Source: DATEDA01 sp963789885
GTDB taxonomy: Bacteria > Pseudomonadota > Gammaproteobacteria > Burkholderiales > SG8-39
DNA length: 64,000 nucleotides
Assembly (NCBI GenBank): GCA_963789885.1
Contig: CAWBNB010000013.1
Coordinates: 1-64,000, forward strand
Reading direction: 5' to 3'
In this document: in pieces, positions 26,218 to 34,510 of the stretch
Layout: each line of letters opens with the position of its first letter
How positions within the stretch are numbered: position 1 is the stretch's first letter
Program-made: the position numbers and the translations under genes
The notes under the pieces: generated by a model
What the model was told of the DNA's origin: nothing
Databases searched by the model: none
What the model saw: only the letters and a program-made list of their open reading frames with translations

Positions 26218-26847
26218 TCACTTCGACCGCGCCGCCTCCAGATCGCGCAGGATCTCCGGCAGCCGCGCGCGCGCGGTGCTCTGCTCCTCCGCGTACAGGC
26301 TGCGGCCGTGCGCATCGATCCCCACCGTGACCGGCCCGAGCCCTTCGACCGCGAGGCGCACGAGGCGGTAGTGGACGAGCATGTCGCGCCAGCCCACCTC
26401 CACGACCCGCCGGATCGCCTGCGAGTGCAAGGTGGCCCCGCCGCCGAGGAACGACAGGTAGACGCAGCCCGTCTCCCGCATCGCCTCGGCGCAGGCCTGA
26501 TCGAGCCCGCCCTTGCCGCCGACCGCGTGCCACTCGAGCCCGCGGATCAGGCGCGGCATGAGCGGGTTGAAGCGCGTGCTGGTGGTCGGATTGAGGTACA
26601 GCACCTCGAACCTGCCGTCCGTCTCGCGACTGAAGCTCCCGAGGTGGAACACCGATGCGCCGCGCAGGTCCATCGGCATCGGCTCGGCGCCGTCGAGGCA
26701 GCGGGCGAGCCGCTCGTGCGTCGGCAGGCCGGCGGTCATCACGATCTCGCCGTCGATCACGACCTGGTCGCCCGCACGCAAGGCGCGCGCATCCGCGGCC
26801 GAGAGCGGGAACTTCATGCGGTGCGTCCGGATCGTCACGGCGCTCAC
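26218..26847 (-). CDS. fumarate hydratase / L(+)-tartrate dehydratase, beta subunit
   Basis: A 209-residue protein matching the C-terminal (beta) domain of class I fumarases and TtdB. Landmarks are LRAGDQVVIDGEIVMTAGLPTHERL, FHLGSF, NPTTSTRFNPLMPRLI, and GGKGGLDQACAEAMRETGCVYLSFLGG. The best start is a GTG at 26845-26847, which overlaps the stop of the alpha subunit gene in a GTGA arrangement, so the two subunits are translationally coupled. Together they would form an oxygen-sensitive [4Fe-4S] hydro-lyase acting on fumarate/malate, tartrate or mesaconate. Confidence 0.9.
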   Translation of the reverse strand: MSAVTIRTHRMKFPLSAADARALRAGDQVVIDGEIVMTAGLPTHERLARCLDGAEPMPMDLRGASVFHLGSFSRETDGRFEVLYLNPTTSTRFNPLMPRLIRGLEWHAVGGKGGLDQACAEAMRETGCVYLSFLGGGATLHSQAIRRVVEVGWRDMLVHYRLVRLAVEGLGPVTVGIDAHGRSLYAEEQSTARARLPEILRDLEAARSK

Positions 26848-27713
26848 TCGACCGTCTCGACGCGCCCGTCGTTGTAGATGCGGGCCCGGGTGCGCCGGTT
26901 GATCCAGCAGTTGAAGCACACCGCCACCGGCGTGAAGCCGTGACCGGCGGCGTAGTTCACGTGCACCGCCATCGCCGTCGCGTCGCCGCCGGTCCCCATC
27001 GGCCCGAAGCCCGTCTTGTTGACGGCGGCCAGAAGGCGCCGTTCCATGTCGGCGACGATCGGCTCGGAATGCGCCTCGCCGATCGGCCGCAAGGTGGCTT
27101 CCTTCGCGAGCTTCGCCGCGTAGTCGAAGCTGCCGCCGACACCGACGCCGATGACGACCGGCGGACAGGGCTGCGAGCCGGCGCGGATCACGGTCTCGAT
27201 CACGAACTTCTCGATCGTCGCGAGATCCGGAAAGCTGAAGATCTCGAGCGCCGCCCAGCGGCCGGAGCCCAGCGCTTTCGGCGAGCAGGTGATGTCGACG
27301 TGATCGGCGCCGTCGACGAGGTCGAACGTCACGATCGGCATGCCCCGGCCCTTGTACCCCCGCTCCAGCGTCAGCGGGTTCGTGACGTGCGGCAGGAGCG
27401 GCGGCTGAATGGTCGCGACCAGCTCGTCGAACCCGTCGGCGATCGCCTGCCGCACGTTGCCGCTGAACTGCGCCTGGGTGCCGACGCGCACGAAGAACAC
27501 CGGCACGCCGGCGTCCGAGCAGATGAACTGCGACGAGCGCTGCGCCGCGTCGGCGCTGCGCAGCATGATGCGCAGCGTGTGCCGCGCGGTGGCGTTCGAC
27601 TCGACGGCGTCGGCGCGCTGCAGCGCCGCCTTCGTGTCCTCCGGGATGCCTCGCAGCGAGCGGTCGTAGAGCTGCGCGGTGACCGTCTTGACGAGCTCGT
27701 AGGTGATCGCCAT
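26844..27713 (-). CDS. fumarate hydratase / L(+)-tartrate dehydratase, alpha subunit
   Basis: A 289-residue subunit of the class I iron-sulfur hydro-lyases. Three Cys suited to holding the [4Fe-4S] cluster are visible: in FICSDAGVPVFFV, in VDITCSPKALGSG and in GSQPCPPVVIGVGVGGS. TGFGPMGTGGDATAMAVHVNYAAGH is the substrate-side signature. Split alpha/beta genes are the rule for TtdAB-type and for many bacterial class I fumarases. I cannot tell fumarase from tartrate dehydratase from the sequence; the setting among organic-acid importers makes a catabolic dehydratase plausible. The ATG is at 27711-27713, 14 bases after the GST stop. Confidence 0.9.
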   Translation of the reverse strand: MAITYELVKTVTAQLYDRSLRGIPEDTKAALQRADAVESNATARHTLRIMLRSADAAQRSSQFICSDAGVPVFFVRVGTQAQFSGNVRQAIADGFDELVATIQPPLLPHVTNPLTLERGYKGRGMPIVTFDLVDGADHVDITCSPKALGSGRWAALEIFSFPDLATIEKFVIETVIRAGSQPCPPVVIGVGVGGSFDYAAKLAKEATLRPIGEAHSEPIVADMERRLLAAVNKTGFGPMGTGGDATAMAVHVNYAAGHGFTPVAVCFNCWINRRTRARIYNDGRVETVE

Positions 27714-27727
27714 CCGGAGCGCCCGCC

Positions 27728-28345
27728 CTACTCCGCCGCCGGCGTCGTCAGCCTCACCGACGGCCGCTGCGTTGCCCGCTCGAACCACGCGGCAGCGCGC
27801 GGGTGGCCGTTCCGCCAGCCGGTGTCGGCAAAGCGGAAGTCGAGATAGCCGAGCGCACACGCTATCGCGATGTGGCCGATGCCGAACGGCGCGGCGGCGT
27901 CCAGCGCGCCGACGTCGCGCTCGATCGCATCGAGCGAGGTCGCGATCTTGAGCGCGAAGTTCGCGAGCCATTCGGGATTCTGCTGCGCGGGCGGCTGCTC
28001 GCGCTCGTTCCGGAAGATGATCAGCGTGTCGAGCATGCCGTCGCCGAGCGCGTGCCAGCGCAGCGCCTGCCAGCGCGCCGGGCCGGCCGGCGGGAAGAGC
28101 TTCGGGCCGCCGTGCAGCGAGTCGAGGTACTCGCAGATCACGACCGAGTCGAAGAGGACCGTGCCGTCATCGGTGATGAGCGTGGGGATCCGGCCGAGCG
28201 GGTTGTCGCGCAGCACGTCGCGGTTGGGCTTCGACATCGCCACCACCGAGCGCACGAGCTCGAGCCGGTCCGCGAGGCCGGTCTCGTGCGCGAACATCAT
28301 CACCTTGCGGACGTACGGCGAGCGCGGCGACCAGTGGAGCCTCAT
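27728..28345 (-). CDS. glutathione S-transferase family protein
   Basis: A 205-residue GST. The thioredoxin-like N-terminal domain begins MRLHWSPRSPYVRKVMMFAHE, where Ser or Tyr near the start would activate glutathione. The conserved cis-Pro is in GRIPTLITDDG and the gamma-glutamyl-binding segment is LFDSVVICEYLDSL. The helical C-terminal domain has the N-capping box region FGIGHIAIACALGYLDFR. It is upstream of and co-directional with the fumarase-like subunit genes (14 bases apart). Such GSTs detoxify or isomerise electrophiles; the substrate is not predictable. Confidence 0.88.
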   Translation of the reverse strand: MRLHWSPRSPYVRKVMMFAHETGLADRLELVRSVVAMSKPNRDVLRDNPLGRIPTLITDDGTVLFDSVVICEYLDSLHGGPKLFPPAGPARWQALRWHALGDGMLDTLIIFRNEREQPPAQQNPEWLANFALKIATSLDAIERDVGALDAAAPFGIGHIAIACALGYLDFRFADTGWRNGHPRAAAWFERATQRPSVRLTTPAAE

Positions 28346-28458
28346 GCGAACACCATGTGCGGTCTGCGGGAGGCGGCGAGGATAGCTTTTTTGCCCGGCC
28401 GGCGCCGGGCGGATTAGACTCGGCCGCGAGCCGACGGAGACACCCACCGGAGACACCC

Positions 28459-29679
28459 ATGGCCGGTCCGCTTTCGCACGTCCGCGTACTCGATCTCAGC
28501 CGGATCCTCGCCGCACCGTGGGCGGGCCAGGTCCTCGCCGACCTCGGCGCCGACGTGATCAAGGTCGAGCGGCCCGGGGCGGGCGACGACACCCGCGGCT
28601 GGGGCCCGCCGTTCCTGAAGGCGCGCGACGGGACCGAGACGCGCGACGCCGGCTACTTCCTCGCGGTGAACCGCGGCAAGCGCTCGATCACGCTCGCACT
28701 CGACCGGCCGGAGGGCCAGCGCATCGTGCGCGCGCTCGCTGGGCGCGCGGACATCGTGCTCGAGAACTACAAGGTCGGGACGCTTGCGAAGTTCGGCCTC
28801 GGCTATGACGATCTCAAGGCGGTCAACCCGAAACTCATCTACTGCTCCGTGACCGGCTTCGGCCAGACCGGCCCGCGGCGCGAGCAGGCCGCGTACGACT
28901 TCATGATCCAGGCGATGGGCGGAATAATGAGCGTCACCGGCGAGCGCGACGACCGGCCGGGCGGTGGGCCGCAGAAGGTCGGCGTCCCGATCCTCGACCT
29001 GATGACCGGGATGTACGCGGCAGTCGCCGTGCTCGCGGCGCTCGCGCGCCGCGACACGACCGGCGCCGGCGAGTACATCGACATCGGCATGCTCGACGTC
29101 CAGATCGCGGCGCTCGCCAACCAGGCGATGAACTATCTCGTGTCCGGCAAGGTCCCGCGACGCACCGGCAACCGGCACCCGAACATCCAGCCACAGGACG
29201 TCTTCGCGTGCGCCGACGGCGACATCGTCCTCGCGGTCGGCAGCGACGGCCAGTTCGCGAAGCTCTGCGAGGTGCTCGGGAAACCGGAGCTTGCGCGCGA
29301 CGAGCGCTACGCGAAGAACGCGGCGCGCGTGCGCAACCTCGACGCGCTGCTCGGCCTGATCGCGGACACGCTGAAGCAGCGAAACCGCAAGCACTGGGTC
29401 GACGCGCTCGACGCGGTCGGCGTGCCCTGCGGGCCGATCAACACGATCCCCGAAGTGTTCGAGGATCCGCAGATCAGGCACCGCGGCATGCGGATCGAAG
29501 TGCCGCACCCGCTCGCCGGAACCGTCCCGCTTGTCGCCAGCCCGATGCGATTCAGGGAAGCGCCGCTCAAGTACGAGCGCCCGCCCCCGCTGCTCGGCGA
29601 GCACTCGGTCGAGATCCTGCGCGAGCTCGGGCTCGACGACGCCGAGATCGGAAAGCTCAAGGCGAGCGGCGTCGTCTAG
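28459..29679 (+). CDS. CaiB/BaiF (type III) CoA transferase
   Basis: A 406-residue family III CoA transferase. The N-terminal segment VRVLDLSRILAAPWAGQVLADLGADVIKVERP is diagnostic, and the catalytic Asp is in VGVPILDLMTGMYAAV. RKHWVDALDAVGVPCGPINTIPEVFEDPQ matches the C-terminal region. These enzymes move CoA between acyl donors such as succinyl-CoA and an acceptor acid, activating it for catabolism. It is divergent from the GST and followed after 13 bases by the carboxymuconolactone-decarboxylase-family gene, so these two form an operon. Confidence 0.92.
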   Translation: MAGPLSHVRVLDLSRILAAPWAGQVLADLGADVIKVERPGAGDDTRGWGPPFLKARDGTETRDAGYFLAVNRGKRSITLALDRPEGQRIVRALAGRADIVLENYKVGTLAKFGLGYDDLKAVNPKLIYCSVTGFGQTGPRREQAAYDFMIQAMGGIMSVTGERDDRPGGGPQKVGVPILDLMTGMYAAVAVLAALARRDTTGAGEYIDIGMLDVQIAALANQAMNYLVSGKVPRRTGNRHPNIQPQDVFACADGDIVLAVGSDGQFAKLCEVLGKPELARDERYAKNAARVRNLDALLGLIADTLKQRNRKHWVDALDAVGVPCGPINTIPEVFEDPQIRHRGMRIEVPHPLAGTVPLVASPMRFREAPLKYERPPPLLGEHSVEILRELGLDDAEIGKLKASGVV

Positions 29680-29692
29680 GAGGAACGGAGTC

Positions 29693-30250
29693 ATGCCACG
29701 CATCCCCTTGCCCGCGGTCGAAGAGCTCACTCCGGAGCAGCGCAAGGTCTACGACGCGGTCGTCGCGGGCCCGCGCGGCGTCGTGCGCGGACCGCTCCGT
29801 GCGGCGATCCACAACGCCGAGCTCGCCGACAAGTGGCAGCAGCTCGGCGAGCTGCTGCGCTACCGGACCGGCCTCGCGCCGCGGCTGAGCGAGCTCGCGA
29901 TCCTCGTCACCGCGCGCCACTGGGACTGCCAGTTCGAGTGGTACGCGCACGAGCCGCCGGCGCTGAAAGGCGGGGTCCCGCAGGCGGTGATCGACGCGAT
30001 CCGCCACGGCAAGCGGCCCAAGTTCGACCACGAGGACGAGGAGGCGGTTTACGACTACGCCGCCCAGCTGAACGCGACGCACTTCGTGACCGACGCGACC
30101 CACAGGCGGGCACGCGATCTGCTGGGCGTCGTCGGCGTGGTCGAGCTGACTGCACTCGTCGGCTACTACGGCATGGTGGCCGCAACGCTCAACGCGCACG
30201 AGCTCCTGCCGCCGCCCGAGGTCCCGCCGCCGCTGCCGCCGCGCGGCTGA
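29693..30250 (+). CDS. carboxymuconolactone decarboxylase / AhpD family protein
   Basis: A 185-residue all-helical protein of the CMD/AhpD fold. The core is LAPRLSELAILVTARHWDCQFEWYAHEP, in which Glu and the following His-rich helix correspond to the AhpD active region. The usual C-x-x-C pair is reduced to a single Cys (WDCQFEW), so it is not a standard AhpD peroxidase partner. A proline-rich tail ends the protein. AGGAGGAACGG lies directly before the ATG. Function is unclear; the operon with a CoA transferase suggests aromatic or alicyclic acid catabolism. Confidence 0.82.
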   Translation: MPRIPLPAVEELTPEQRKVYDAVVAGPRGVVRGPLRAAIHNAELADKWQQLGELLRYRTGLAPRLSELAILVTARHWDCQFEWYAHEPPALKGGVPQAVIDAIRHGKRPKFDHEDEEAVYDYAAQLNATHFVTDATHRRARDLLGVVGVVELTALVGYYGMVAATLNAHELLPPPEVPPPLPPRG

Positions 30251-30264
30251 CCGCGGATAAAATA

Positions 30265-30297
30265 CGAAGGGGTTAGGCGATTCGCCTAACCCCTTCG
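30265..30297. terminator. bidirectional intrinsic terminator
   Basis: A perfect inverted repeat with 15-base arms (CGAAGGGGTTAGGCG and its complement) around a 3-base loop. It sits between the convergent CMD-family gene, which ends at 30250, and the hydrolase gene, which ends at 30354. On the minus strand the stem is followed by TATTTTAT, a recognisable U-tract, so it terminates the hydrolase message best. It could also stop the CoA transferase operon. Confidence 0.85.
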
Positions 30298-30353
30298 CTT
30301 GCTCCGGCTCCGGCCACGACTGTTCGCGGGCCGGAGCTGTCCAGTGCCTACCT

Positions 30354-32678
30354 TCAAGGTGCGGCCGGGTTGCACTTGCCGTTGTCGCCGGCCTGATTGC
30401 AGACGTCGCTGGCCACCGCCTGCTGGATCAGCGCATCGCGATCCGCGGCGAGGAGATACCCCTTCTCGTAGGCGTTGTTGGCCGCCTTCGTCACCGCAGC
30501 GACGTAGCCCGCGTGCGTCCCGTAGCGCTCTTCCAGCGACAGTCGCGGGTCGCCCGCCGCGAACCGCTGCGCCTTGGTCTTGAAGAACGGCACCATGCCG
30601 CCAACGTAGTTGCAGAGCTGGCCGGCGTGGAACGGCCGGCCGTTGTAGGCAGCGACGTCGCCCGGACCGGCGGTGATGTTCCAGCCGAGGTAGGTACCGA
30701 GCGGCGCATCGTTCTGCACCGTCGGCACGCCGCCGAGCTCGTTGCCGTCCTTGTCCACGCGCGGCACCAGCATCTTGATCACGTGCCGGATCCGCGGCGG
30801 AAGCTTGGTCGGGACTCCGCTGGCCTCGCTGTGGTCGTATTCCGGACCCCAGTAGTAGTCGAACACCGGGAAGATGAAGTTCTCCGGCTTGAAGATGGAT
30901 TCCGGAATCCCCGGAATCCCCTTCGGGAAGCCCATCGCCTTCATGGTCGGCTCGACGAGGAGCGGCCGCCACTTCTTGCCGTGATGCTTGTGGTGCTGGT
31001 CGCGATCGTGATCCCGGTCGCGGCCGTGCTTCCAGTCATCATGGCCGTCGTGGTCGTCGTCGTCATCCCAGCCGTGACCGTGGCCGGCGTTCTGGTCGAG
31101 CGGCGCCAGGGTCGGCCACTGGCTCGGCGGCGGCGGCGTCCCGGCCATCACCCAATCGCGCAGCGCGGCCCGCATGCGGTTCACTAGGCCGGTCGAAGGA
31201 ACCGGATTCGCTCGCAGCGTCCCGTTGCCCCAGTTGTTGCCCGGGCAGCCTACGACGGTGGTCGGCGGGCCCGACGGGTTTTCGGTGGTCGCACCGTTGC
31301 CGCCGCCGTGCGTCGAGCTCGGCAGGTAGTACCTGCGCACGTTGCTCGGCAGCGGGATATCGCGGTCGGCGGACGTGCCCACCCACGACATCGTCATCTT
31401 CAGCGCGTAGACCTCGGCGCCGCCGAAAGTCTCGATCACCTTCGGGCAGGTGCGGGACCGCTTGCAGCGGTCGAGAATGCCGGCCGTCGGCAGATCGCGC
31501 ACCTCGTCGGGCCACTTCACCCACCACTGGGGCCCTTCGCTGCCCATCTGGTAGAGCTCGAGCACGCCGTCAGGCTGTCCCCAGCGCGAGTTGTTTGCCA
31601 CACGCCGGCCGGCGATCAGCGGCCAGGCGCCCTCGTGCACGATGCGTCCCGCTTCGTCCTGATTCATGCCGAGGTGGATGAAGTGACGCGTGAAGTTGCC
31701 CGACTGCGACACGCCGCGGATGATCGCCCAGTGGATGTATCCGTAAAGCGGGTTCGCTGTGCCGCCATCGTCCTTCGACTCGTACCTGAAGAACGACTGC
31801 ACGTCGCGGAAGGCGGCGGTGCCCGCGCCGAGCACGTACGGGTCCTTCGCCCGGTAGACGAGCTGGTAGAGTTTCGAGGGATCGAAGCCGCCCTTCATGC
31901 AAACCTGCACCGGCAGCACCGTAACCGGTTGCGGCGCGTCGAAGGTGCCCCCGCCGCAGTACTTCCAGTCGCTGTTGGGAACCGTTCCGCCCACGGTGAC
32001 GTCGCCGTCGATCGTTTCGTGGGTGACGATCGTCATCGTATCGCCGGCGTTCTTCGTCCAATCCACGGGGAAGTAGGGAACCGGATTGCCCATGACGTTC
32101 AGCGGCGCGGCGTTGACGCCGCTGCGGTTGATGATGCGCGCGAGCACCTTTCCGGTCACGCCGGAGAGCACCGGCGTCTTGACATAGTGGTTCGCGAACG
32201 TCGGCGCCGCGCACCCGGTGTTCGGAAGGCAGTCCGCGTTGGCGGGCACGCGCGTGCCTCCGGCGTTGTCGCCCTGCCAGCCGCTGAGGAGCTGCACATC
32301 CCCCACGGCGAAGAGATCGGCGGTCATTCCCACGTCGCCGCCCCGATTGGGGACGTCGTGCCACATGAGTCCGCTCGAAAGCTTCAGGTCGACCGGCTTG
32401 CGGATGCGGAAGCTGGCGATGTACTCGACCTTCCCGTGGGCGTTTCTCGGTGCGAGCTTGATGTCGGTGATCAGCGCGTTCTTCGGATCGCGCGGATCCA
32501 GCTCGCCCCAGGCACGGCCGGTGAGCTGCTCGTACGGCTGTCCCGCGATCGGCGCGGTCGCGTCGATCACGATCCTGGTGACGCGCGCTTCGCCGGGTGG
32601 CGCCCAGGCGAGTACCGTCGCGACCGCGATTCCGGTGAAGAGCGATGCGCCGAGTGCTCTGACTTCGCTGCATGGCAT
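30354..32678 (-). CDS. large exported alpha/beta-hydrolase-domain protein with His/Asp-rich insert
   Basis: A 774-residue protein with a Sec-type signal (MPCSEVRALGASLF to GEAR). The body resembles the large 'alpha/beta hydrolase domain' family (Pfam Abhydrolase_10), whose members are secreted or periplasmic and of unknown substrate. Matching parts are PYEQLTGRAWGELDP, DTMTIVTHETIDG, and the nucleophile-like elbow GVSQSGNFTR with Ser in Gly-x-Ser-x-Gly. Near residue 540-580 there is a striking low-complexity stretch rich in Asp and His (GHGHGWDDDDDHDGHDDWKHG, then RDRDHDRDQHHKHHGKK), absent from the normal fold and able to bind metal. The C-terminal part has several Cys. The ATG at 32676-32678 has GGGGAG upstream. 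It stands alone between terminator and LtrA remnant. Confidence 0.75.
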   Translation of the reverse strand: MPCSEVRALGASLFTGIAVATVLAWAPPGEARVTRIVIDATAPIAGQPYEQLTGRAWGELDPRDPKNALITDIKLAPRNAHGKVEYIASFRIRKPVDLKLSSGLMWHDVPNRGGDVGMTADLFAVGDVQLLSGWQGDNAGGTRVPANADCLPNTGCAAPTFANHYVKTPVLSGVTGKVLARIINRSGVNAAPLNVMGNPVPYFPVDWTKNAGDTMTIVTHETIDGDVTVGGTVPNSDWKYCGGGTFDAPQPVTVLPVQVCMKGGFDPSKLYQLVYRAKDPYVLGAGTAAFRDVQSFFRYESKDDGGTANPLYGYIHWAIIRGVSQSGNFTRHFIHLGMNQDEAGRIVHEGAWPLIAGRRVANNSRWGQPDGVLELYQMGSEGPQWWVKWPDEVRDLPTAGILDRCKRSRTCPKVIETFGGAEVYALKMTMSWVGTSADRDIPLPSNVRRYYLPSSTHGGGNGATTENPSGPPTTVVGCPGNNWGNGTLRANPVPSTGLVNRMRAALRDWVMAGTPPPPSQWPTLAPLDQNAGHGHGWDDDDDHDGHDDWKHGRDRDHDRDQHHKHHGKKWRPLLVEPTMKAMGFPKGIPGIPESIFKPENFIFPVFDYYWGPEYDHSEASGVPTKLPPRIRHVIKMLVPRVDKDGNELGGVPTVQNDAPLGTYLGWNITAGPGDVAAYNGRPFHAGQLCNYVGGMVPFFKTKAQRFAAGDPRLSLEERYGTHAGYVAAVTKAANNAYEKGYLLAADRDALIQQAVASDVCNQAGDNGKCNPAAP

Positions 32679-32929
32679 GTGGAGATCTCCCCTTGGTTTC
32701 GTTCCGTTCGCGCACCCGCGATCTCGGCCGTCCAAAACGGATCGACGGTCCGCGGTCGCCAGCAACGACCGCGAGAATGCTATGCACGCCCCGTCCCCTC
32801 CGCTGCGGAAACGCAAAATAATGTCGATATACCGAAGATCGGAGGAGAAACCGACAGGCGGATGCTGCAAAGCGGAAGGGAGCGGCGCACGCCGCCGGAA
32901 TGAGAGAGTTTCCTGCGAAGGTGCTTCGA

Positions 32930-33202
32930 GCAGGGCGACCATCTGCGCGAAGGGGGCTATCCGGAACGCCAGGTCGTCGGTGTCGATGCGGTCGGCGAAG
33001 GAGCTGAATCCCTGCCACGCGAGGAACACCGATAGGTAGAGCCCGCCGGCGAGCGCCGCCCAGCCAGTCCGGGTGGTAGACGAAGAGGTGCGCGAGCTGC
33101 GCAATCGGCGACCACGAGGACCAGGTCGAACAAGAGCTCGAGCCACGGGGCGTGCCGCTCGCCCTCCCCTTTCGCGAGCGTCCGGAGCCGCGGCGGCCGC
33201 AA
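32930..33202 (-). pseudogene. remnant of a low-temperature-requirement A (LtrA) membrane protein
   Basis: The 768 bases between the hydrolase and the VWA gene contain no intact gene, but the minus strand shows the N-terminal quarter of an LtrA family protein. LRPPRLRTLAKGEGERHAPWLELLFDLVLVVA is read from a TTG at about 33202. After a one-base shift near 33094 it continues as IAQLAHLFVYHPDWAALAGGLYLSVFLAWQGFSSFADRIDTDDLAFRI. Beyond about 32930 similarity stops, with about 300 expected residues missing. This is a truncated, decayed gene. In the rest of the gap I see only a possible extended -10 (TGCTAAATT, 33388-33396) ahead of the next gene. Confidence 0.6.
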
Positions 33203-33445
33203 CGAGCGCCGGGTCGGGGGCGCGGCGGCCGTCCACCGCGCGCTCCGCCGCCAGACCGCGCCGTGGCGAGATCCGCCCAGACGAATCCCGGCGATTCATC
33301 ATGCCCCCTGGCGTATCGAGCGTTACCGTTGACCGTCGTCCGCCACCGGAAGATTGGCAGGCGTCATTGCAGCGGGACGCCCGGACGGTGCTAAATTAGC
33401 GGGGTCTGGCGGGCGCTTCCCTGGCGCGCCCGGAAGGAAGATCGT

Positions 33446-34507
33446 ATGACGTTCTTGTGGCCCGAGATGCTCTGGCTGCTGGCGTCGGTGCCGATACTCG
33501 TCGGCGTCTACGTCCTAGCGCTGCGGCGAAGGAAGAAGCACGCGGTCCGGTACGCTAGCCTGAGCCTCGTACGCGAGGCGATCGGCCCGGGGCAGCGCTT
33601 CCGCCGCCACGTCCCGCCGCTCCTCTTCCTGGTCGCGATGATCGCGACGATCGTCGCGATCGCGCGCCCGACCGCGGTGATCACGCTGCCGTCCGAGCAG
33701 CGCATCATCGTCATGGCCCTCGACGTGTCGCTCAGCATGCGCGCGACCGACGTCGAGCCGACCCGGTTCATCGCCGCCAAGGAAGCGGCGAAGGCGTTCG
33801 TCCAGGAGCAGCCGAAGGACGTCCGCATCGCAATCGTGTCGTTCGCCGGCACCGCGTCGGTCGTGCAGTCGCCCACGCAGAATCGCGACGACCTGGTGGA
33901 GGCGATCGACAGGCTCGAGCTGCAGCGCCACACCGCGATCGGCAGCGCCATCATCGTGTCGCTGGCAGCGCTGTTCCCGGACGACGGGATCGACCTCGAG
34001 TCGATCCTGTTCGGCGCCCGGCCCTCGCCCGACGGCGGACGCGTCGGCCCGATCGACCGCGCGCGGAAGAGCGAGCAGGAGAAGAAGGCGTTCACGCCGG
34101 TGCCACCCGCCTCCAACTCGTCGGCCGCGATCATCCTGCTCACCGACGGCCGCCGCACGACCGGCCCCGACCCGCTCGACGCGGCCCGGATGGCGGCCGA
34201 GCGCGGCGTCCGGGTCTACACCGTCGGGTTCGGGACGAAGGAGGGCTCCTCGGTCGCCATCGACGGCTGGTCGATCTACATGCGCTTCGACGAGGAGACG
34301 CTCCGGGGCATCGCGGATCTCACGCGCGCCGAGTACTTCCACGCCGCGAGCGGCACCGACCTGAAGAAGGTGTACGAGGCGCTCAACGCGAAGTTCGTGC
34401 TCGAACGCAAGGAGACCGAAATCACCGCGCTCGCGATCGCGGTCGCGGCGGTGCTCGCGGTCGCCTCCGGCGTGCTGTCGATCCTCTGGTTCAGCCGGAT
34501 CGTCTGA
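33446..34507 (+). CDS. BatA-like membrane protein with von Willebrand factor A domain
   Basis: A 353-residue protein. Residues 1-75 carry two hydrophobic segments with the aerotolerance N-terminal pattern MLWLLASVPILVGVY, followed by a VWA domain with an intact metal-ion-dependent adhesion site: DVSLSM (Asp-x-Ser-x-Ser) and, later, LTDGRR with Asp. A Lys/Glu/Pro-rich loop of about 50 residues is inserted between them (FGARPSPDGGRVGPIDRARK and on). A last transmembrane helix ends the protein. BatA proteins usually sit in a moxR-batA-batB operon, and none of those partners is adjacent. Role uncertain, probably a periplasm-facing scaffold. Confidence 0.82.
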   Translation: MTFLWPEMLWLLASVPILVGVYVLALRRRKKHAVRYASLSLVREAIGPGQRFRRHVPPLLFLVAMIATIVAIARPTAVITLPSEQRIIVMALDVSLSMRATDVEPTRFIAAKEAAKAFVQEQPKDVRIAIVSFAGTASVVQSPTQNRDDLVEAIDRLELQRHTAIGSAIIVSLAALFPDDGIDLESILFGARPSPDGGRVGPIDRARKSEQEKKAFTPVPPASNSSAAIILLTDGRRTTGPDPLDAARMAAERGVRVYTVGFGTKEGSSVAIDGWSIYMRFDEETLRGIADLTRAEYFHAASGTDLKKVYEALNAKFVLERKETEITALAIAVAAVLAVASGVLSILWFSRIV

Positions 34508-34510
34508 GGC

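Noticed and set aside
33366..33396. TTGCAG and TAAATT as a sigma-70 promoter for the VWA gene
   Set aside because: The spacing is 19 bases, too long for a good promoter; only an extended -10 (TGCTAAATT) remains, and it is mentioned under the LtrA remnant rather than called.
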